Assembly: GCA_045801465.1 (NCBI GenBank)
Contig: JBJMSU010000207.1
Span: 1 to 30,400 of the forward strand
DNA from: DATFWC01 sp045801465
GTDB taxonomy: Bacteria; Pseudomonadota; Alphaproteobacteria; Rhizobiales; Xanthobacteraceae
DNA length: 30,400 nucleotides
Reading direction: 5' to 3'
The notes beneath the pieces were generated by a model. The model was given only the letters and a program-made list of their open reading frames with translations, was not told the origin of the DNA and ran no database searches. This document shows, one piece after another, positions 13,805 through 21,238 of the stretch (position 1 is the stretch's first letter; the number at the start of each line of letters is the position of its first letter). The position numbers and the translations under genes were made by a program.

Positions 13805-14734
13805 TCAGCGCGTCAGAAAGTCGACAAGCTTTGGCATCACTTGATCGGGCGCCTCGTCGACCAGCCAATGGCCGGTGTCCTTGACGATGACGCCCTCGAC
13901 ATTGTCGTCGACCATGCGGCTTTGATCGATGAGAAACTGCCCGCCGGCCTTCTCGCCGGACAGCACCAGCATCGGCATCGTCAGCTTCGTTTTCGCCAAA
14001 TCGGCGAAGTCTTTGGCGTCCTGCTCGAAATTACGGAACACCTCGAATCCGGCCCGCATGGCGCCGGGCTGCGCATAGGCTTTCGCGTAAGTCCGGCGGT
14101 CTCGCTCCGAAACCGATTTCTTCCGATCGGCCGCAAAATCGTTCCAGAAGTGTTCGAGATAGATGCGCTCGCGGCCGGTGACCAGCTTGAGCGGCGTCTC
14201 GCCGTAGAAATGGAAGTGCCAAAGATCGCGCAACAGCCAGACTTTCGTCCAGTCGCCCACGCCCGGCAGGAACGCATCCATCAGCACGATGCGATCGACC
14301 TCGGCGGGATATTGCACCGCATAGGCATAGGCGACCATGAGCCCGATGTCGTGCCCTGCAATCTTCACGCGCTTGTAGCCAATCGACGTTGCGAGTGCGT
14401 GGATATCCTGCGCCATCGTCTTCTTGTCGTAACCGCCCGCTGGCTTCGCCGACTGGCCGAAACCGCGCAGATCGGGCGCAATGACCGCATTGGTCTTGGC
14501 AAGCTGCGCGATCAGCGGTCGCCACATGTGGCTGGTCTGTGCGTAGCCGTGCAGCAGAAGGATGGCGTCGCCTTTGCCGGCGGCAAGATAATGGAGTCGC
14601 GTGCCGTTGACGTCGGCGAAGCGGCTTTCCGGCGCCTGCCCAAGGGCCGCGCCCGCCAGCACCGACACCGTCAAAACCGAAGCGACAAGCGGGCGAATGA
14701 ATCGGCAAACAGTCAAGCTGATGACATTCGCCAT
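13805..14734 (-). CDS. Exported alpha/beta hydrolase (epoxide hydrolase/dehalogenase type)
   Basis: A 309-residue enzyme with an N-terminal signal peptide (LVASVLTVSVLAGAALGQA, cleavage near residue 33), so probably periplasmic. The oxyanion motif is LLHGYAQTSHMW. The nucleophile elbow is GHDIGL, with Asp129 in place of Ser, as in epoxide hydrolases and haloalkane or haloacetate dehalogenases, which form an ester with Asp. The catalytic His is in DTGHWLVDEAPDQV (about residue 289). The cap domain lies between about residues 150 and 240. The ATG at 14734 is preceded by GGAGA on the - strand; upstream codons in frame have no family match. It is probably the first gene of a three-gene operon. 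Substrate is not inferable from sequence. Confidence 0.85.
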   Translation of the reverse strand: MANVISLTVCRFIRPLVASVLTVSVLAGAALGQAPESRFADVNGTRLHYLAAGKGDAILLLHGYAQTSHMWRPLIAQLAKTNAVIAPDLRGFGQSAKPAGGYDKKTMAQDIHALATSIGYKRVKIAGHDIGLMVAYAYAVQYPAEVDRIVLMDAFLPGVGDWTKVWLLRDLWHFHFYGETPLKLVTGRERIYLEHFWNDFAADRKKSVSERDRRTYAKAYAQPGAMRAGFEVFRNFEQDAKDFADLAKTKLTMPMLVLSGEKAGGQFLIDQSRMVDDNVEGVIVKDTGHWLVDEAPDQVMPKLVDFLTR

Positions 14735-15011
14735 TGCGATCTCCGGCAAGCGGCCAGTGCGCCGATTGAAGTTGCGGCAGAACACATGCGGCCCCTGCAA
14801 TTTTCGCGCCTCCCCGTGCCGCGCGATGGGGTCTTGAAATTCGCCCGGAATTTTCCCGAATCCGGACACCGAGGCGCAATTAAGTCGCAACAGGCCAATG
14901 TGAGAAGATCGGAACGGGCATGGCAGGTCAACAGCGGACGTCTGAACGCCCGTCCGGATATGCCGAAAGCACGATCAGGAATCGGGTGGCGCGCCGCGCC
15001 TGCCGGCATAG

Positions 15012-15533
15012 ATGGAGAGTTCGATCCGGAAACCTGAGGAGCCGCCGACGTCGAGCCGCATCGCCAAGAGATATGGGACCGTCAGCGCCGACCGGCAGAA
15101 GGAGATGAGCGGCTTGGAGTTCGTCCAAGGGCTCGTCGATGGAACGTTGCCGCTCAATACGCTCGCCGAAACCCTGGGCTACGACGTGGCCGAGGCGGCA
15201 AGCGGGCGCGTCGTGGTCACGGCCGAGCCGAACGGCACCCATCTCAACCCGGCCGGCACGGTGCACGGGGGACTGGCGGCCACGCTGCTCGACAGCGCCA
15301 TGGGTCTGGCCGTGCAGTCGACGCTGGAAAAGGGCGTCGCTCAGACGACGCTGGAATTCAAGATCTCACTCGTGCGGTCCATCACGCCGGACACAGGCCC
15401 GATCAAGGCGGAGGGCATTGTCCTGAGCCGCGGCCGCCGCATCGGGACCGCCGAAGGACGGCTCACGGATCTCGAGGGACGGTTGCTCGCCCACGGCACG
15501 ACCACGTGCCTGATCTTCCAAACAAGCGAGTAG
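15012..15533 (+). CDS. PaaI-family hotdog thioesterase
   Basis: A 173-residue acyl-CoA thioesterase of the PaaI/hotdog type, which hydrolyses acyl- or aryl-CoA thioesters in the cytosol. The catalytic region is HLNPAGTVHGGLAATLLDSA, with the HGG motif and the acidic residue in the following helix; the strand GVAQTTLEFKISLVRSITP and the DLEGRLLAHGTTTCLI end are typical. Length is ~30 residues above minimal PaaI because of an N-terminal extension, whose start (ATG 15012) has no good ribosome-binding site; an internal ATG at 15105 has AAGGAG too close to it. The stop codon TAG is part of an intergenic repeat (GCGAGTAGCGAA). The following gene converges on it 41 bases later. Substrate unknown. 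Confidence 0.85.
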   Translation: MESSIRKPEEPPTSSRIAKRYGTVSADRQKEMSGLEFVQGLVDGTLPLNTLAETLGYDVAEAASGRVVVTAEPNGTHLNPAGTVHGGLAATLLDSAMGLAVQSTLEKGVAQTTLEFKISLVRSITPDTGPIKAEGIVLSRGRRIGTAEGRLTDLEGRLLAHGTTTCLIFQTSE

Positions 15534-15602
15534 CGAATGGCGAAGAGGAAAAATCGCCGCTCGCTCCGTAATCCCTACGCGCTATTGGCCATTGGCCGCT
15601 TA
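15526..15602. repeat. GCGAATAGCGAATGG-type palindrome, copy 1
   Basis: Imperfect inverted repeat between convergent genes. The left arm is GCGAGTAGCGAATGGCGAAG (15526-15545); the right arm, on the - strand, reads GCCAATGGCCAATAGCGCGT followed by AGGGA. It shares the 12-mer GCGAGTAGCGAA with copy 2 at 17839-17850. It provides the stop codon of the thioesterase gene and the last codons of the flavoenzyme gene (PMANSA), and could end transcription from both sides. Confidence 0.65.
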
Positions 15603-16840
15603 CCGAACCGGTCCGCCGCGTAAGGCGCCGGGTCGCAAAACGGCACCTCGCCGGTGATCATCTCGGCGATCAGCCGTCCGGTCACCGGCCCGAGGCTCAG
15701 GCCCACATGGCCGTGTCCATAGGCGAGCCACAGGCCCGGATGTCCGGGCGCGCGACCGATCACCGGCCGCGAATCCGCAAAGCACGGCCGGCTTCCCATC
15801 CATGGCCGCGCATCCACCGGCTCACCGAGCGGAACGAGAGCCTTGGCGATCGGCAGCACGCGCCGCAATTGCACCGGCGTGGCCGGCGCATCGCGGTCGG
15901 CGAACTCCGCCCCAGTCGTCACGCGGATGCCCTGCTTCATGGGGGCAATGGCAAACCCGTTTTCGATGTCGACGACCGGACGTCCCAGCTTGGCGCCGTC
16001 ACGGATCGCGAAATGGCGGTGATATCCGCGCTTGACGGCGAGCGGCAGGTCGATGCCGCGTGAAAGCAAGAGATCGGGTGCCCAGGGGCCAAGTGCCATC
16101 ACGGCATCGTCGGCGTCGATCGGGCCTTCCGATGTATCGACGCGCCAGCGTCCGGCGGCGCGATGCAGCGAGCGCGCGTCTCCCCTGAGCACCACCCCGC
16201 CGAGCGCTGCAAAGCGCGCCGCATAGGCGCGGGTGACGCCGTACGGATCGGTCAGGCTGGCGACATCGGGCCAATGCACCGCGGCCTTGAACACAGGCGC
16301 CAGATCCGGTTCGAGCTCCCTCGCCCCCTCGGCATCGTGGAACTTGATCGCAACGCCGAGCTGAGCGGCGAGCGCGAGCTCCGTCCACAGCTCCGCCAAC
16401 GCGCGCTCGCTGCGGTAGAGCGTGAGCAAGCCGTCCTTGCGCAAATAGCGTCTCGCGCCGGACTCGGCCATCAAGGCCTCGTGCTCGGAGACCGCTTGCG
16501 CCATCAGCGGCCGCATCAGCCGCGCCGTTTCGGCGCGCCGCTCGGGCGCCGAGGCGGCGCGGAACGCGCGGAGCCACGGCAGGACGCGCGGCAAAGACGA
16601 CAGGTGATAGTTCACTTCCAGCGACCGCTTCAGCGCCGCACGAACGAGCCGCCCCAGGCTGCGCGGGAATGCGGCCGGCAAGGCCGTGCTGCCGATGACG
16701 CCGGTATTGCCGTAAGACGTCTCTTGCCCCGGCTCGCGCCGATCGACCAACGCGACGCTCAACCCCCGTTTGACCAGATGAAGCGCGATGGAGGTGCCGA
16801 CGATGCCGGCGCCCAGCACCACCGCGTCAGTTCGAGCCAT
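15575..16840 (-). CDS. D-amino acid dehydrogenase-like FAD oxidoreductase (DAO family)
   Basis: A 421-residue flavoenzyme of the DAO family. The FAD site is VVLGAGIVGTSIALHLVKRG at the N-terminus, with the acidic end of the second strand in LVDRREPGQETSYGNTG. The GNTGVI loop, VKRGYHRHF, the RPWMGSRPCFADSRPVIGRA segment and the C-terminal GHGHVGLSLGPVTGRLIAEM match DadA-type D-amino acid dehydrogenases, which oxidise D-amino acids to 2-oxo acids and pass electrons to the respiratory chain. A different amine or hydroxyproline substrate is possible, so I give no symbol. No alanine racemase gene is next to it. The C-terminal residues PMANSA are encoded by the intergenic palindrome. ATG at 16840 gives the normal N-terminus. 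Confidence 0.85.
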   Translation of the reverse strand: MARTDAVVLGAGIVGTSIALHLVKRGLSVALVDRREPGQETSYGNTGVIGSTALPAAFPRSLGRLVRAALKRSLEVNYHLSSLPRVLPWLRAFRAASAPERRAETARLMRPLMAQAVSEHEALMAESGARRYLRKDGLLTLYRSERALAELWTELALAAQLGVAIKFHDAEGARELEPDLAPVFKAAVHWPDVASLTDPYGVTRAYAARFAALGGVVLRGDARSLHRAAGRWRVDTSEGPIDADDAVMALGPWAPDLLLSRGIDLPLAVKRGYHRHFAIRDGAKLGRPVVDIENGFAIAPMKQGIRVTTGAEFADRDAPATPVQLRRVLPIAKALVPLGEPVDARPWMGSRPCFADSRPVIGRAPGHPGLWLAYGHGHVGLSLGPVTGRLIAEMITGEVPFCDPAPYAADRFGKRPMANSA

Positions 16841-17133
16841 GAGACGCCTGTCCGCCGCTTTCTCTGCGTCACGTGAGCGCTTCGGTTAGCATGCCCGCCT
16901 TCCGGGGTCCTCCTGTTCACCGGTTCATAATTCCTTGTTTTCCGGGGAACAGCGAAACACCCCATTCGCCGCGTTGCCGCCCGACCGGTAGCATGTTAGG
17001 CGGAACGGCGCGAATTCAGCCGACGGCTTGCTCCGGATGAGATTGCGGTCGCTGGCGAAAACGCGGCTCGTGCATGCGGCCGAAGCGGTCCCGGTGTCCA
17101 TGCAAACCGAATAGCTCCGGATCGGAGACCACA

Positions 17134-17820
17134 ATGCCTCGCCCGCTCCTCATTGCGCCGTCGATCCTCGCCGCCGACTTTGCCAAGCTGGGCGAGGAGG
17201 TGCGTGCCGTCGACAGCGCCGGCGCCGACTGGATTCACGTCGACGTGATGGACGGACATTTCGTCCCCAACATTTCGATCGGTCCCGACGTCGTGAAGGC
17301 GCTCAGGTCCCACAGCAAGAAAACTTTCGACGTGCACCTGATGATCGCGCCATGCGATCCGTATCTCGAAGCCTTCGCCAAGGCAGGCTCCGACATCATC
17401 ACGGTTCATGTCGAGGCCGGGCCGCATCTGCACCGGTCGCTGCAGGCGATCCGCGCGCTGGGCAAGAAGGCCGGCGTCACGCTCAACCCAGGGACATCCG
17501 AGGCGATGATCGAGCCGGTGATCGACCTGATCGATCTGATCCTCGTGATGTCGGTGAACCCGGGCTTCGGCGGACAGACCTTCATCGCTTCGGCCGTCGA
17601 CAAGATCCGCAAGCTGCGCGCCATGCTGGGCGGGCGACCGATCGATATCGAGATCGATGGCGGCGTCACACCGCAGAATGCCGCCGAGGTCGCGCGCGCC
17701 GGGGCCAATGTCCTGGTTGCCGGTTCCGCCGTATTCAAGGGCGGCAATGCGGATGCCTATAGGGCCAACATCGCGGCGATCCGCAATGCAGCGGCGCTGG
17801 CGCGTGGCGAGGCAGCTTGA
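17134..17820 (+). CDS. rpe: Ribulose-phosphate 3-epimerase
   Basis: This enzyme interconverts D-ribulose 5-phosphate and D-xylulose 5-phosphate in the pentose phosphate pathway, or in the Calvin cycle if present. The 228-residue protein is a complete TIM barrel: IAPSILAADFAKLGEEV with the catalytic Asp-region, WIHVDVMDGHFVPNISIG with the metal-binding His and Asp, FDVHLMIAPCDPYLEAFAKA, LVMSVNPGFGGQTFI and IDIEIDGGVTPQNAAE with the second catalytic Asp. ATG at 17134 follows CGGAGACCACA; the frame is open upstream but has no family match. No Calvin-cycle genes are in the window. It converges on the chemotaxis receptor gene, and a palindrome fills the gap. A strong assignment. Confidence 0.96.
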   Translation: MPRPLLIAPSILAADFAKLGEEVRAVDSAGADWIHVDVMDGHFVPNISIGPDVVKALRSHSKKTFDVHLMIAPCDPYLEAFAKAGSDIITVHVEAGPHLHRSLQAIRALGKKAGVTLNPGTSEAMIEPVIDLIDLILVMSVNPGFGGQTFIASAVDKIRKLRAMLGGRPIDIEIDGGVTPQNAAEVARAGANVLVAGSAVFKGGNADAYRANIAAIRNAAALARGEAA

Positions 17821-17823
17821 ACC

Positions 17824-17895
17824 GGCGAATCGCGAATAGCGAGTAGCGAAAACGGAAGAGCCGTCTCTTATCCCTATTCGCCGCTCGCCATTCAC
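17824..17895. repeat. GCGAATAGCGAATGG-type palindrome, copy 2
   Basis: Imperfect inverted repeat between the convergent rpe and chemotaxis receptor genes. The left arm is GCGAATCGCGAATAGCGAGT followed by AGCGAA (17825-17850); the right arm, on the - strand, reads GTGAATGGCGAGCGGCGAAT followed by AGGGA. Same family and same type of position as the copy at 15526-15602. The right arm runs to the stop codon of the receptor gene. Confidence 0.65.
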
Positions 17896-19985
17896 GCGGC
17901 GCGAACCATCTGCACGAATTTGTCGACCTGGATCTTGAGCTGGCCGCTGTCACGCGCCAGCGATTGCGCCGAGGCGAGAACCTGCGAGGACGCCGATCCG
18001 GTCTCGCTCGCGCCACGGTTCACATCGGTGATGTTGTCGGCGACCTGCGCGGTCCCCTGCGCGGCCTGCTGGACGTTACGGGAAATCTCCTGGGTCGTCG
18101 CCCCCTGCTCTTCGACCGCAGCCGCGATCGTGGTGGCGATCTCGGAAATGCGGCCGATCGTGCCGCCGATCTCCTTGATGGCGCCGACCGATTCCTGCGT
18201 CGCCGCCTGCATGCTGGAAATGTGCGACCCGATCTCGTCGGTCGCCTTCGCGGTCTGCGCGGCGAGCGCCTTGACCTCCTGGGCAACGACCGCAAAGCCC
18301 TTGCCGGCCTCGCCGGCGCGCGCCGCTTCGATCGTCGCGTTGAGCGCCAACAGGTTGGTCTGCTCGGCAATGGCCGTGATGAGCTTGACCACGTCGCCAA
18401 TGCGGCTCGCCGCATTGGACAATTGCGTGATGCGGGCGTCGGTCTTCTGTGCCTGTTCCACGGCCTGATTGGCGATCCTGCTCGATTCCTGGACCTGGCG
18501 GGCGATCTCGTTCACGGAACCCGCCATCTGCGAGGTGGCGGTCGCCACCGACTGTACGTTGGCGGATGCTTCCTCCGACGCCGAAGCCACCACTTCCGAA
18601 AGCCGCTGGGTCGTTTCGGCATTTTCCGTCAGCGTGCCGGCGGCCCTTTCGAGTTCGGTCGAGGCCGAGGACACTGCATCGACGATATTGCCAAGGGCGC
18701 CCTGGAAATCGTTGGCGAGCCGCTGCATCTCGGCCTTGCGTTGTGCCGCGAGGCGCGCTTCGGTGTCCTTCTGTTCCCCGCGCAGCCGCTCGCCCTCCAC
18801 CATGCCGGTCTTGAAGACCTCCATGGCGTTTCCCAGCGCTCCGATCTCATCGTTGCGACGAGTGAACGACACCTGGGCCGACAAATCGCCGCCCGCGAGC
18901 TTCAGCATTGCGGCCTGGATCATGTGCAGCGGCCCCGTCACGCGGCGCGACACTACGAGCATCATTCCGGCCGCAAACATCACGGCCGCCGCCAGCAGCC
19001 CAAGCTGCGCTCCGAGCTTCCCCATGGTGCTCGCATATTGCTGCGCCGCATGCTCCTTGGCGATCTCTAGCGCGACTTCCGCGACGCGGAGCACCGAACC
19101 GAGCCGCGGGACCGTAATGGGTGTCCACTGCTCGGGCTTCATGTCGACGCGCTCGCCGGCGACAAGCGCCTTCAAGAGCTTGGCTCGCGTATCGACATAG
19201 TCGGATCCGAAGAACTCGCGCTTTGCCTGGGCAACGGCGTCGGCGAAACGCGGCGGCAACGGCAGTCCGGCGGCGAGATCCTCGAGCGCGGTCCACGCGG
19301 TGTCGATTCTGCTCAGATGGGCGGCGTACTTGAGCATCGCGTCCGCCGGCAGCGGCTGGCCGCCGAGAGTATTGGAGACGAGGATCGAGGCATCGCCGCC
19401 GGCATTACGCACGACCCAGGCGTGTTGCTTGATCTCCATCAGCTGGTCAATGAAGGCATCTTCGAGCTTCACCAACCGAGTGATGCGGGTGGAGATCTTG
19501 TCGAGCATCTCCAGGAGAGCATTGGTCTGGTTGAACACGTCCTGAGCAAGGCCTGGCCGGCGTTCTGCTTTCGGGCGCAGGAACGCCGGAGTCGATTCCT
19601 CATGCAAGGCGGCGAGCTTGGTGGTCGCTTGTGCGATGCCGGCGACGAAGGACTGCCGTTCGGCGAAATCGATCGCCTCAAGCGCCACCGTGATGGATTT
19701 CAGGGCTGGCATCTCGGCCGTCCGGGCATCGCGAATTTGCTGGTTCATGTGCGTGAATTGCCGGTCGGCCGACAGGTCACGGAACGAGGAGGCGCGGTCG
19801 ACACGCAGATTGTGCAACGCCGTGAACAAGTGAGAGGAAGCTTCCGCGACGGCAGCACTCCGATTGGCCGTATTCAGCCGCTTCCAGGAGTCCCAAGCAG
19901 CGAGGGCCAATATGACGACGACGACGGCGGCGAGGATGCCGATTACCGATTTCAACAAGGCGTTGACGGAAAGGCGATCGATCAC
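17892..19985 (-). CDS. Methyl-accepting chemotaxis protein
   Basis: A 697-residue transmembrane chemoreceptor. TM1 lies at about residues 9-31, a periplasmic sensor region of ~295 residues follows, TM2 is at ~327-347 (LGLLAAAVMFAAGMMLVVSR), HAMP runs to ~400, and the signalling domain fills the rest. The tip that contacts CheA and CheW is TNLLALNATIEAARAGEAGK (~543-562). The sensor domain is mostly helical, with RVDRASSFRDL near its start, possibly a NIT- or four-helix-like fold; the ligand is unknown. I chose GTG at 19985, preceded by GAGGTGCGCC, giving MIDRLSVNALLK; a longer frame upstream has no family support. No other che genes are nearby. No CheR-binding NWETF-like tail is seen. Confidence 0.92.
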   Translation of the reverse strand: MIDRLSVNALLKSVIGILAAVVVVILALAAWDSWKRLNTANRSAAVAEASSHLFTALHNLRVDRASSFRDLSADRQFTHMNQQIRDARTAEMPALKSITVALEAIDFAERQSFVAGIAQATTKLAALHEESTPAFLRPKAERRPGLAQDVFNQTNALLEMLDKISTRITRLVKLEDAFIDQLMEIKQHAWVVRNAGGDASILVSNTLGGQPLPADAMLKYAAHLSRIDTAWTALEDLAAGLPLPPRFADAVAQAKREFFGSDYVDTRAKLLKALVAGERVDMKPEQWTPITVPRLGSVLRVAEVALEIAKEHAAQQYASTMGKLGAQLGLLAAAVMFAAGMMLVVSRRVTGPLHMIQAAMLKLAGGDLSAQVSFTRRNDEIGALGNAMEVFKTGMVEGERLRGEQKDTEARLAAQRKAEMQRLANDFQGALGNIVDAVSSASTELERAAGTLTENAETTQRLSEVVASASEEASANVQSVATATSQMAGSVNEIARQVQESSRIANQAVEQAQKTDARITQLSNAASRIGDVVKLITAIAEQTNLLALNATIEAARAGEAGKGFAVVAQEVKALAAQTAKATDEIGSHISSMQAATQESVGAIKEIGGTIGRISEIATTIAAAVEEQGATTQEISRNVQQAAQGTAQVADNITDVNRGASETGSASSQVLASAQSLARDSGQLKIQVDKFVQMVRAA

Positions 19986-20120
19986 GGCGCACCTCGTTAC
20001 CTTCGCTACGCGTTTGTACGGAATGAGTGGTAAACGCGCGGTAACCATGACCGATGCGCGGGCTTCCGTGATGGCTGCCGCAGAGCCGATCGCGAAAGCC
20101 AAGCCACCCGAGATTTTCGA

Positions 20121-20966
20121 TCAGTCTGGCAGACCGGCGATCCGCGCCGTCTCGACCCACAGCCGCCGCGCATTGTCGTCGTTCTGCGCCTCGCTGCTAG
20201 GCGTCGCCGGCCGGCAGTCGTAGAAATAGCTCCCGCTCACCTCCGCCACCTCCGGCGAGCTTGCCAGGTAGACGATGGTTTCGGCCCCCTTCTCCGCCGG
20301 CCCGGCGCGCACCAACATGGCGAGCCGGATCAGGATCGCCAGAAGGCCATTGTCGCGCTGGCCGAGATCGGTGGCGACGAAACCGGGATGCAGCGCGTTC
20401 GCCGTCACGCCGGTGCCGGCGAGCCGGCGCGCGAGCTCGCGCGTGAAGAGGATATTGGCGAGCTTGGAGCGGCCATAGGCGGCGCGGAACCGATAACCTT
20501 TGGCGAACTGGAGATCGCCGAAGTCGAGCTCCTCGCGCAGATGGGCGTCGGACGCCGTGTTGACGATGCGGGCCGGCGCTGCGGCCACGAGTCGATCGCG
20601 CAACAACTGGGTCAACACAAAATAGGCGACGTGATTGAGGGCGAACGTGCGCTCCAGCCCGTCTTCCGTCAGCTCCCTTCTGCCGAACATGCATCCGGCA
20701 TTGTTGATCAGCACATCGATGCGCGGCTCGGCGGCGGCAATCTCGGCGCCCACCCGCTTCATCTCGGTAAGACGGGAGAGATCGGCATAATGAATGCTGT
20801 GCGCGATGCCCGGACCGTGCGCGGCCAGGCGGGCGAGCGCGTTCTCGCCTCGCCTGCGGCTGCGCGCGACGATCACGAGGCGCGCGCCCATGGCGGCCAA
20901 CCTTTCGGCGGCGATCAGGCCCAGTCCCGACGTAGCGCCGGTAATGACGACGGTCTTGCTGCGAAT
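20121..20966 (-). CDS. SDR family NAD(P)-dependent oxidoreductase, probable ATT start
   Basis: A 281-residue short-chain dehydrogenase/reductase resembling retinol-dehydrogenase-like members. The cofactor loop is VVITGATSGLGLIAAERLAA (TGxxxGxG at residues 9-16); NNAG and the catalytic Ser (VNTASDAH, ~139), Tyr and Lys (YGRSKLANILF, Y164 and K168) are all present. The cofactor loop lies upstream of the first TTG (20900), so that start would give a broken enzyme. The frame has a TGA codon eight codons before the loop region, and the only plausible start is ATT (20964-20966) with GGGAGG five bases upstream. An ATG at 20979 is in another frame, so a one-base indel is the alternative. Substrate unknown. 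The gene is divergent from purB. Confidence 0.8.
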   Translation of the reverse strand: MRSKTVVITGATSGLGLIAAERLAAMGARLVIVARSRRRGENALARLAAHGPGIAHSIHYADLSRLTEMKRVGAEIAAAEPRIDVLINNAGCMFGRRELTEDGLERTFALNHVAYFVLTQLLRDRLVAAAPARIVNTASDAHLREELDFGDLQFAKGYRFRAAYGRSKLANILFTRELARRLAGTGVTANALHPGFVATDLGQRDNGLLAILIRLAMLVRAGPAEKGAETIVYLASSPEVAEVSGSYFYDCRPATPSSEAQNDDNARRLWVETARIAGLPD

Positions 20967-21007
20967 GAGTACCTCCCATCAGAATCGTGCACGGCGCGAT
21001 CCTAGAC

Positions 21008-21074
21008 CATGATCCCGAAAAAACCTGTCCCGGACTTGATCCGGGGTGGGCATTGGTTTTCGGAAAACATCATG
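21008..21074. repeat. CATGATCCCGAAAA rhizobial palindrome with nested hairpin
   Basis: Inverted repeat with outer arms CATGATCCCGAAAAAACC (21008-21025) and GGTTTTCGGAAAACATCATG (21055-21074). This is a frequent interspersed palindrome of Hyphomicrobiales genomes. Its centre holds a second small hairpin, CCCGGA-CTTGA-TCCGGG (21029-21045), which resembles another common repeat, so the element looks composite. It sits in the 272-base region between the divergent SDR and purB genes. Confidence 0.7.
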
Positions 21075-21238
21075 CTCCAGCAGTAAGCTCGAGCGGGACG
21101 AGTTTGAAAGGAAAGTCATCCCGCTCTACCGCGAACCACACGAACGCGCTGCCGCTCCGGCGCATTGCCGCAGATGGCCCAAGTCTGATACAGGCGGCAA
21201 TCAGCTCTATTCCGGCGCCTTTCCCAGCGAGGCTGGCG

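Noticed and set aside
16841..17133. Search for a gene in the 293-base gap between the flavoenzyme and rpe
   Set aside because: Only short frames without ribosome-binding site or family pattern were seen; the gap probably holds the divergent promoters.
20197..20979. 260-codon - strand frame starting at the ATG at 20979
   Set aside because: Arg-rich out-of-frame reading of the SDR gene; kept only as evidence for a possible indel at the SDR start.
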